A DNA stretch of 47,935 nt from JAJRXG01 sp964640065 (lineage in GTDB: Bacteria > Bacteroidota > Bacteroidia > Chitinophagales > Saprospiraceae): positions 1 to 47,935 of the forward strand of contig CAZXIE010000013.1 of assembly GCA_964640065.1 (NCBI GenBank), written 5' to 3'. The notes beneath the pieces are model-generated. The model saw nothing but the letters and a program-made list of their open reading frames with translations. It was not told where the DNA came from and ran no database searches. Both the position numbers and the translations under genes were made by a program. Positions 41,129 to 47,935 of this stretch are shown in pieces. Numbering within the stretch: the stretch's first letter is position 1; every line of letters begins with the position of its first letter.

Positions 41129-41962
41129 TTATCTACTGACACCTCTCTTTTTACCAGTAGAATGTCGTTTCATATACTCCTCGCTAGACATTAGGTCTGC
41201 TACACATCTAAAGCCTAGCCACACTTCGCTTCCCTCGTAAATGTGTTCTTTATGCCCATCTAGCCAGTTACCACCTCTAGCCACACCTTTGCTCGAGGTC
41301 ATCTCTGACACATTATCATTGATGAACTGCACCTTTTGAGAACGATCTTCATAGGTAGGAGCTATAGTCCGTAGTGTCTGAGATGTATCTGAGGCCGCAC
41401 TATATATCGCCTCCCACTCTTCAGTGGTTGGTAAACGAAATACAAGAAAGTCCATGCTTACCCGAGGTCTATAACCGGTAAATTCTCCAGAAAAATATCC
41501 CTCTGGTGAAAAATGGGACTTAGCATCTTGTTCCTTATATGGATACAACAAGTCGGCTTCGATTAACGAATTTTCTAAGACTGCAGAAGTTCGCCACTCG
41601 GCATACGCCATCGCTTGTTCATAAGTGATGCCTACCACAGGCAAGTTCTCTACATCGAGCTCTGTTCCATTCTCAGCCTTATTATACTGAGCGAACTCAC
41701 TTAATTGAGATATAACCGTCGAGTCTAGAGCCGCTTTTTGCGACTCCCTAGAGTCTATACCGTAGATGCGATCTAGGTAATATTGATACTCGCCATATGC
41801 TAAGAAAGAGATCTCGAGATAATCAATATAGATACTATCATTGATCTTCAAATTAGCATCAGGGGCCTCCGCTTTAGAGCCCTTTACAAGTCTGTATGTA
41901 TTGGATGAACCGCAGGATCCCAACAAGATTGCCAGGAAACTCACTATCATTATTTGCCTCAT
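41129..41962 (-). CDS. Formylglycine-generating-enzyme-like (SUMF1) lipoprotein
   Basis: A 277-residue lipoprotein (signal LAILLGSC, Cys at 17). The SUMF1-type fold is shown by YIDYLEISFLAYGEYQYYL, EDLPVVGITYEQAMAYAEWR near 108, FRLPTTEEWEAIYSAASD near 173, and the closing GVARGGNWLDGHKEHIYEGS and WLGFRCV. The catalytic cysteine pair of true formylglycine-generating enzymes is not seen, so this is likely a structural homolog, as in the gliding/secretion proteins GldJ and GldK. It lies between dnaE and the phosphatase on one strand. Confidence 0.85.
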   Translation of the reverse strand: MRQIMIVSFLAILLGSCGSSNTYRLVKGSKAEAPDANLKINDSIYIDYLEISFLAYGEYQYYLDRIYGIDSRESQKAALDSTVISQLSEFAQYNKAENGTELDVENLPVVGITYEQAMAYAEWRTSAVLENSLIEADLLYPYKEQDAKSHFSPEGYFSGEFTGYRPRVSMDFLVFRLPTTEEWEAIYSAASDTSQTLRTIAPTYEDRSQKVQFINDNVSEMTSSKGVARGGNWLDGHKEHIYEGSEVWLGFRCVADLMSSEEYMKRHSTGKKRGVSR

Positions 41963-42005
41963 GGTACAGGCAAAATAGATTATTTAAAATTAATGAGCCT
42001 TATGC

Positions 42006-45000
42006 CTAATTCAATTTATAAGGTAGGCCTAATCTCGTGATGACATCTAAAAGGCTCGTATCAACCGTAACATGTCGATTATCTCCTACCAGATCTAGCT
42101 CTGTCTGATTCTCTTGATCAACCACCATTATCTTGAATTTATGTTGACCTTGAGGATCAGATATCTTGTTAAGTTCTTCTATCAAACTCTTGGTAATATC
42201 ATCTATCGGAAGCCTCAGCGTGATACTCTTAGTTAGTAGCTTTCCTACTGTGTCTAACAGTCTTATTTCTTTGACTCTGAAGTAGTAGTTGTCACTGTTA
42301 TAGCCTTTAGAGTTCATACCTTCGATATATAGGACAGCTCCAAGAGTAACAAGGTTACCGAAGTTTTTGAACTGCTCATTATACACTCCAAATTGCTTGG
42401 AGCCCCGAAAGTCTTGGATCGTGAACTTCTTATACCCTAACCCTTTCTGCGTAGTCCCTTCGAATACCTCTGTTACCAAGCCAGCTAATCTGATAGATTG
42501 TTCTTTGACCTCATCCATCTTATCTAGACTAACATCGACAAAGTGATTGAGCTCCATCTCATAGTCATCAAGAGGGTGGCCGCTTATGAATATGCCTGTA
42601 ACTTCTTTCTCTTTATTGAGAAGATCTAACTTATTCCAAGGTTGACCCTGAGGAAGTTTGGGATCAGGTAAGATCTCTTGAGTCATATCTCCAAACAGGG
42701 AGTTCTTCATCTGAGATTGTTGATTCTGAAAAGCATTCCCAAATTTCAAGGCATGAGCGATCACTGTATCATATTGCTCTGTAGGAGCAAAGTACTGAGC
42801 CCGATTGCCTTCATTAAATGCATCTAGTGCACCGCTTTGAGCAAGACTCTCCATGCATTTCTTATTGACAGTACGGAGGTTCAAGCGTTTGGTCATATCC
42901 CAGATACTTTCAAAGGCACCAGTCTCTGTTCTCATGCGCACGATCTCCTCTACAGGACCTTCCCCTACCCCTTTGATGGCGGAAAGACCAAATCGTATAT
43001 GACCTTCAGCATTAACCGTGAAGTTGAGATTGCTTTCATTGATATCTGGACCTAATACTTTGATACCCATCCGCTTTGATTCCCTCAAGAAAAAGTTGAG
43101 CTTACCGATATCATGTTTGTTATGCGTAAGTACAGAAGCCATGAACTCAGCTGGGAAGTGTGTCTTAAGATATGCCGTCTGGAAAGCTAGTATACTGTAG
43201 GCTGCCGCATGAGATCGGTTAAATCCATAGGACGCAAACTTTACCATGATATCAAAGATCTCATTGGCCTTCTCAGCATCTACTCCTTTGTTATCCGCAC
43301 CATCTTGGAATATCTGACGATGCCTCTCCATCTCCTTGAGCTTCTTCTTACCCATGGCTCTCCTGAGCATATCTGCCTTACCAAGGGAGTAGTCGGCCAT
43401 CACCTGCGCACCTTGCATGATCTGCTCTTGATAGACCATGATGCCATAAGTAGGCTTGAGGATATCTTCTAACCACGGGTGCGGATAGGTTACCTCTTCT
43501 TGACCATGCTTCCTTCGTATAAATGCTGGGATATTATCCATAGGCCCTGGCCGATAGAGGGCATTCATGGCGATCAGATCTTCTAGCGTTGTCGGTTTGA
43601 GCTCTCTCAAGAACTTCCTCATACCATCTGACTCAAACTGAAAGATGCCAATCATGTCACCACGTTGAAATAACTCAAAAGTGGTTTCGTCATCAAGCGG
43701 TATCTCATCAGGATCTATCCTTCTATCTTCTCCATATCTGATGACTATGTTATCGATAGCATCCTTGATAATAGAGAGTGTCTTTAGTCCTAGGAAGTCC
43801 ATCTTGAGCATGCCCGCATCTTCGACTACGCTTCCATCAAACTGCGTGATGAGCAAGTCAGAATCCTTAGATGTACTGACAGGTATATATTTGGTGATAT
43901 CATCTGGAGCTATGATTAGTCCTGCCGCATGGATACCAGTATTCCGCACTGTGCCCTCTACTTTCTCAGCAAGCCTGAGGACATCTCCTTCCTCTCCTTT
44001 GGCATTCCTTATCTTATGTAGCTCTTTGATATTAGAGAAGTCATCAGAAGACCAGTCAGATTTTAGTTCCTTATCTGTCTTGTTGAGGATCTTATACAGC
44101 TTAGTACCTGGCCGTGTCGGTATCAGTTTTGCTAACTTATCAGTCTCACTAAGTGGATAAGACATCACTCTACCCACATCTCGGATCGATGATCTAGCCG
44201 CCATAGTACCAAAGGTGATGATCTGCGCCACCTGATTACGACCATATTTGTCTACTACCCAGTCGATCACGCGTTGCCTTCCGACATCATCAAAGTCAAT
44301 ATCAATATCCGGCATGGATACTCTCTCAGGGTTGAGAAATCTCTCAAAAAGTAGATTGTATTTTATCGGATCAACATTAGTAATCCTAAGGCAGTAAGCC
44401 ACAGCTGACCCTGCTGCTGATCCCCTACCTGGCCCCACTGCTACTCCTAGTACTCTAGCAGCATTGATAAAATCCTGGACGATCAGAAAGTAGCCATCAA
44501 AGCCCATATCCTTGATCACCATCAGCTCATAGTCGAGCCTTTCTCTTAATACTTCAGTAATCTCACCATAGTGAAGCTTTGCTCCTTGATAAACGAGATG
44601 ACGTAGATAAGCAGGCTGATCTACAAAACCGTCAGGCAGAGGAAAGTTAGGGAGTAAAATATCTCTTTCAAGCTTAGGAGTCTCTATCTTATCGAAGACT
44701 TCCATCGTATTAGCGATAGCCTCAGGTAGATCTGAGAAGAGCGCAGACATCTCATCTTTGGACTTGAAGTAGTAGTCTGAACTACTAAACTTGAAGCGCT
44801 CAGGATCTATGATCTTCTTACCCGTATTCACACAAAGGATGACATCATGCGGTTTCCAATCATCTTCCTCTACATAGTGAGCGTCATTAGTCGCTATCAA
44901 TTTTAGGTCATACTTCCGAGCAAGTTTAATGAGCTCTTGATTGATAGATTCTTGACTAACATTTGATCCATCTATATTATCAAGACCTTTATGGCGCATC

Positions 45001-45533
45001 AACTCGATATAGTAGTCTTCTCCAAATATATCTAACCACCACTTGAGCTTTTCTTCAGCATCTTCTAGATCACCTTTAGCGATCGCACGGGGTATCTCTG
45101 CTGCTAGACAACAACTCGACGCGATCAATCCTTCAGAATACTGCACAAGCACCTCCTTATCTATACGAGGAAACTTACCATATAGACCATCGATAAATCC
45201 TATGGAACAGAGCTTGGATAGATTCTCATATCCCTTTTGATTTTTAGCGAGAAGCAGTTGGTGATATCTGATATCTCTTTCACCAGCAGCCTTTGAAAAC
45301 GATCTTTTATGTCTGTCTTCCACGAGATAAAACTCACAACCTACGATGGCCTTGAGATCTCGTTTATTCGCTTCATTCACAAAGTGAAAGGCACCAAACA
45401 TATTTCCATGATCGGTAAGAGCGAGACCCTTATGACCGTCTGATGCGGCCTTGTCCATCAGGCGCCCAAGTTGAGATGCACCATCTAATAATGAGTAATG
45501 GGTGTGGCAATGTAGATGACAAAAATCAGGCAT
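42006..45533 (-). CDS. dnaE: DNA polymerase III alpha subunit
   Basis: A 1175-residue replicative polymerase of the DnaE1 type. The N-terminal PHP domain starts with CHLHCHTHYSLLDGASQ. The polymerase core has VGPGRGSAAGSAVAYCL near 370, the catalytic aspartates in MPDIDIDFDD near 407, YGIMVYQEQIMQGAQ near 690 and FNRSHAAAYSILAFQTAYLK near 770. The tandem helix-hairpin-helix region and the OB domain near 1000 follow, with a truncated-looking tau-binding C-terminus. It copies the chromosome in the Pol III holoenzyme. It heads the operon with the SUMF1-like, phosphatase and CAP genes. Confidence 0.97.
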   Translation of the reverse strand: MPDFCHLHCHTHYSLLDGASQLGRLMDKAASDGHKGLALTDHGNMFGAFHFVNEANKRDLKAIVGCEFYLVEDRHKRSFSKAAGERDIRYHQLLLAKNQKGYENLSKLCSIGFIDGLYGKFPRIDKEVLVQYSEGLIASSCCLAAEIPRAIAKGDLEDAEEKLKWWLDIFGEDYYIELMRHKGLDNIDGSNVSQESINQELIKLARKYDLKLIATNDAHYVEEDDWKPHDVILCVNTGKKIIDPERFKFSSSDYYFKSKDEMSALFSDLPEAIANTMEVFDKIETPKLERDILLPNFPLPDGFVDQPAYLRHLVYQGAKLHYGEITEVLRERLDYELMVIKDMGFDGYFLIVQDFINAARVLGVAVGPGRGSAAGSAVAYCLRITNVDPIKYNLLFERFLNPERVSMPDIDIDFDDVGRQRVIDWVVDKYGRNQVAQIITFGTMAARSSIRDVGRVMSYPLSETDKLAKLIPTRPGTKLYKILNKTDKELKSDWSSDDFSNIKELHKIRNAKGEEGDVLRLAEKVEGTVRNTGIHAAGLIIAPDDITKYIPVSTSKDSDLLITQFDGSVVEDAGMLKMDFLGLKTLSIIKDAIDNIVIRYGEDRRIDPDEIPLDDETTFELFQRGDMIGIFQFESDGMRKFLRELKPTTLEDLIAMNALYRPGPMDNIPAFIRRKHGQEEVTYPHPWLEDILKPTYGIMVYQEQIMQGAQVMADYSLGKADMLRRAMGKKKLKEMERHRQIFQDGADNKGVDAEKANEIFDIMVKFASYGFNRSHAAAYSILAFQTAYLKTHFPAEFMASVLTHNKHDIGKLNFFLRESKRMGIKVLGPDINESNLNFTVNAEGHIRFGLSAIKGVGEGPVEEIVRMRTETGAFESIWDMTKRLNLRTVNKKCMESLAQSGALDAFNEGNRAQYFAPTEQYDTVIAHALKFGNAFQNQQSQMKNSLFGDMTQEILPDPKLPQGQPWNKLDLLNKEKEVTGIFISGHPLDDYEMELNHFVDVSLDKMDEVKEQSIRLAGLVTEVFEGTTQKGLGYKKFTIQDFRGSKQFGVYNEQFKNFGNLVTLGAVLYIEGMNSKGYNSDNYYFRVKEIRLLDTVGKLLTKSITLRLPIDDITKSLIEELNKISDPQGQHKFKIMVVDQENQTELDLVGDNRHVTVDTSLLDVITRLGLPYKLN

Positions 45534-45655
45534 ATCTCTTCTCTATCTGCTGGTAGGTCGAAAGATATCATATATATGCAGTTTATATATCTGACAGGCG
45601 TCAGTTATTAATGTTCGATCTTTACTTTCACCTTCAGATCACTTTCGTAAATGTT

Positions 45656-46243
45656 ATGAAAAAGATAGGCACACTACTTTTCGATGATGTTGAGCTTCTT
45701 GACTTCGCAGGGCCGCTGCAGGTGTTTTCTTCATTAGGCCCAGTGCTCAAGGACGACACGATCGTCACACCGATCATCGGCATCACAAAAGATATCTACG
45801 TCTCTAAATCCAAGCTCAAAGTGACATGTGACCATGTGGCTGATGATTTCGACGAGCAACTGGATTTATTAATCATCCCAGGTGGCATGGGGACAAGAGC
45901 CATCGTGAAAGATGAAAAGACCTTGGCTAGCGTCACTAAGTTAATAGGCCGATCAAAGAAAGTAGCGTCTGTCTGCACAGGTAGTCTGGTCCTTGCTAAG
46001 TTGGGATATCTGTCAAATAAAAAAGCAACTACCCACTTCGCGGCACTAGACATCATGTCCAAGCTAGACCCCTCGATTATCATAGATAGAAGTAAGAGAT
46101 ATCATGATCACGAGGACATCATAGTCTCAGAGGGTGTGAGTGCCGGCATAGACATGAGTCTCTATCTAGTAGGGAAGCACGTGAATAAGGAAACTGCTGA
46201 CTTAATAAGAAAGTACATAGAATACTATCCAGAGCCTGTCTGA
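45656..46243 (+). CDS. DJ-1/PfpI family protein (class-I glutamine amidotransferase fold)
   Basis: A 195-residue protein from the ATG at 45656 (KKIGTLLFDDVELLDFAGPL). The longer frame from 45611 has an unrelated N-terminus. The nucleophile elbow VCTGSLVLAKLG places Cys107. LLIIPGGMGTRAI near 78 and the conserved EGVSAGIDMSLYL near 160 complete the DJ-1/PfpI signature. Relatives include isonitrile hydratase and the sensor domains of AraC-type GATase regulators. No HTH is present, so this is the free enzyme type. It may act as chaperone, deglycase or hydratase. Confidence 0.93.
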   Translation: MKKIGTLLFDDVELLDFAGPLQVFSSLGPVLKDDTIVTPIIGITKDIYVSKSKLKVTCDHVADDFDEQLDLLIIPGGMGTRAIVKDEKTLASVTKLIGRSKKVASVCTGSLVLAKLGYLSNKKATTHFAALDIMSKLDPSIIIDRSKRYHDHEDIIVSEGVSAGIDMSLYLVGKHVNKETADLIRKYIEYYPEPV

Positions 46244-46274
46244 CATATTACATTTTTTTAACATATAAGTTGCG

Positions 46275-46282
46275 TATCTTTG
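46275..46282 (+). promoter_or_regulatory. -7 promoter element of the metalloprotease gene
   Basis: TATCTTTG matches TAnnTTTG exactly, with a T-rich -33 region (46253-46259) at about 18 bp. The ATG follows 20 bp later. Confidence 0.5.
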
Positions 46283-46302
46283 AGATATAACCCTTTTGAT
46301 CA

Positions 46303-47935
46303 ATGAGTCGTCGATTAGTATTGCTACTCCTGATGGTCTTCATCAGCAGTGCAATCTTACATTCACAGATCACTGCTACCGATTGGATCATTTACGAAAG
46401 TGAAGAGGCTAAGGCACGTCTTGGAAAATCAGACTGCTCATCTAAAACCTTATCTCCCTCATATATCAAGTGGTCAAAATTATCTGAGCTTAACAAGAGT
46501 TTTCATGATGGCCGTATAGAGGAGCAGACTATACAGCTACCACTTCCTGATGGTTCTATCGAGAGTTTTACCGTAAGACTTAACAGACTTCTTCCTCAAC
46601 AATTATCAAACAAATACCCGGACATCAAATCTTATACGGGGAGAAGTACACATGACCCGAATCGAAAAGTATATCTCGACATCAATCATCAAGGCTTGCA
46701 TGCACTGATTACTGGTAGCGGACCAACCATATATATCGATCCCTACCGAAAGGGTGAAAAAGAAATCTACGGAAGTTACTATCGCACCGATGCGATTAAT
46801 GATCATGGTGCATGGAGATGTGGAGCCGAAGATCATGATGACACCAAGTCTATAGAAACTCTCAAAAGAAACAATAAGTCAAGCACGGCACTCGTCATGC
46901 GCAAGTATGAACTAGCAGTAACAGTATCTGGAGAATACACTCAGTTTTTTGGAGGTACTGTACAAGATGGACTTGCAGCTGTCGTCACCGCTATCAATCG
47001 CGTCAATAGTGTTTATGAAGCAGAGGTAGGAGTTACATTGACCTTAGTACCTAACAACGATCAGCTGATTTTTGTCGACCCAATTCAGGACCCTTATTTG
47101 AATAACACTTCTGACATAGATACCGTAAATATTGTACTCAATGATATTATCGGAAGTGGAAACTATGATGTAGGTCACATCTTCACAACTACACTCGGGG
47201 GAGTAGCAAATTTAGGTGCGATCTGCCAGATTGGCAATAAAGGAAAAGGTGTAACTGGTCATCCCGATCCAAGTAGTGATCCATTCTACATAGATTATCT
47301 ATCTCATGAATTAGGTCATCAATTCGATGCCACACATACATTCAATGGTGATAGCAACGCTTGCGGCGGCGGAGGGCAATGGTCCAGTATCACTGCATTT
47401 GAACCCGGCAGTGGCTCCACCATCATGGCGTATGCAGGTATCTGCGACAATGACAATCTTCAGAATAATAGCGATGCCTACTTCCACCCTGCTAGTCTGA
47501 TCCAGATAACTAACCATATCATAGGGCCTGCAGATGTATGCTCTGACCATATCGATCAGGGCAATTCTATACCCACCTCCGATGCGAATGCTCTTAGCTT
47601 AGATGGAAAAGTCATACCTGCATCTACTCCATTTATACTTACTGGAGATGGGAGCGACCCTGATGGAGGCCTACTAACTTATCAGTGGGACGAGTGGGAC
47701 CTCAGTTCTCAGCAAGATGTAAATCAAGGAGATAATGGATCCAGCCCCATTTTTAGATCTTTTTTCCCATCATCAGATAAGAGCAGAGTATTTCCAAGAT
47801 GGAGTGATCTACTTAATAATACTACAGTTATCGGTGAGACTCTTCCAACAACCGATAGAGACTTAGAATTTACCTATGTCGTAAGAGATAATGAAGGAGG
47901 CTGGGATGATGATCAGATTACGATCAGCGTTGTCA
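46303..47935 (+). CDS. Secreted reprolysin-like zinc metalloprotease, 3' end beyond the right edge
   Basis: At least 544 residues, beginning with a signal peptide (MSRRLVLLLLMVFISSAILHS). A pro-domain region (IQLPLPDGSIESFTVRLNRL, YTGRSTHDPNRKVYLDINHQ) precedes the catalytic domain. That domain carries HELGHQFDATH (His335, Glu336, His339, His345) and a Met-turn TIMAYAGIC near 372. This is the HExxHxxxxxH arrangement of metzincin enzymes, specifically the M12B reprolysin-like group common in Bacteroidota. After it, a PKD/cadherin-like beta domain begins (LDGKVIPASTPFILTGDGSD, YQWDEWDL), and the window ends inside it. A type IX secretion tail would be expected downstream. Confidence 0.9.
   Translation, partial: MSRRLVLLLLMVFISSAILHSQITATDWIIYESEEAKARLGKSDCSSKTLSPSYIKWSKLSELNKSFHDGRIEEQTIQLPLPDGSIESFTVRLNRLLPQQLSNKYPDIKSYTGRSTHDPNRKVYLDINHQGLHALITGSGPTIYIDPYRKGEKEIYGSYYRTDAINDHGAWRCGAEDHDDTKSIETLKRNNKSSTALVMRKYELAVTVSGEYTQFFGGTVQDGLAAVVTAINRVNSVYEAEVGVTLTLVPNNDQLIFVDPIQDPYLNNTSDIDTVNIVLNDIIGSGNYDVGHIFTTTLGGVANLGAICQIGNKGKGVTGHPDPSSDPFYIDYLSHELGHQFDATHTFNGDSNACGGGGQWSSITAFEPGSGSTIMAYAGICDNDNLQNNSDAYFHPASLIQITNHIIGPADVCSDHIDQGNSIPTSDANALSLDGKVIPASTPFILTGDGSDPDGGLLTYQWDEWDLSSQQDVNQGDNGSSPIFRSFFPSSDKSRVFPRWSDLLNNTTVIGETLPTTDRDLEFTYVVRDNEGGWDDDQITISVV

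Noticed and set aside
43681..44160. A 159-codon plus-strand frame, rich in Ser/Ile/Leu, inside dnaE
   Set aside because: It is antisense to the conserved polymerase core and is a by-product of dnaE codon use.

Overview
The window looks like a chromosomal segment of a Bacteroidota bacterium, most likely a Saprospiria/Lewinella-like lineage. This rests on several things seen together: ECF sigma plus FecR anti-sigma, lycopene cyclase, a C-terminal PTMGEWG-type sorting tail, DUF6503- and DUF6794-like secreted proteins, many lipoproteins, and almost no Shine-Dalgarno sites but several TAnnTTTG-type promoters. Base composition is moderate (roughly 40-45 % GC by eye). Most of the window is ordinary housekeeping sequence. 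One 100-base run of N at 4589-4688 is an assembly gap inside a tandem repeat.

Layout. 1-453 is the 5' part of an enoyl-CoA hydratase gene. 570-3767 is a very large DUF1508 (YegP-like) repeat protein with a Lys/Glu/Ala helix and one membrane segment. 3891-6995 is a metal module: a MerC-like membrane protein, a LolD-type ATPase and a permease with a long His/Asp loop form one operon. They are divergent from a Fur/Zur-type regulator, with a 15-bp imperfect palindrome between them. 7017-11217 is a tight run of a conserved hypothetical, era, der, rfbC and rfbD. 11262-12923 is a GMC oxidoreductase.

12.9-16.5 kb is the most accessory-looking part. It holds a secreted PTMGEWG-tail protein, small ORFs, a candidate structured small RNA or small-ORF transcript on the minus strand, and tRNA-Lys(TTT). 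The tRNA 3' end is repeated 115 bp downstream, and each copy is followed by its own terminator. Next come decayed remains of a toxin-antitoxin pair and a secreted protein with a TonB-like C-terminus. I read the tRNA/TA part as the scar of a former integration or duplication.

16.5-34.6 kb carries an Smr protein, a penicillin-acylase-family lipoprotein, a CNT nucleoside transporter, a Fic protein, a thioredoxin-fold protein, lycopene cyclase, FolC, an OmpA-type lipoprotein, Ddl, a DUF6503-like lipoprotein, a membrane metallophosphoesterase, an FG-GAP/VCBS protein, a DUF2461 protein, small hypotheticals, and a MoxR ATPase with its VWA (CoxE-like) partner.

34.8-47.9 kb carries an ECF sigma factor and a FecR-type anti-sigma factor with two tandem N-terminal sigma-binding-like segments. 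These are followed by an MsrB/membrane protein/RimO operon, an outer-membrane beta-barrel protein, a DnaE/FGE-like/low-molecular-weight phosphatase/CAP operon, a DJ-1/PfpI protein, and the start of a reprolysin-like secreted metalloprotease that runs off the right edge.

The best candidates for something not well described are the His-rich ABC/MerC/Fur metal module, the duplicated tRNA-Lys 3' end with dead TA genes, the minus-strand structured transcript next to it, and the DUF1508 multi-repeat protein.
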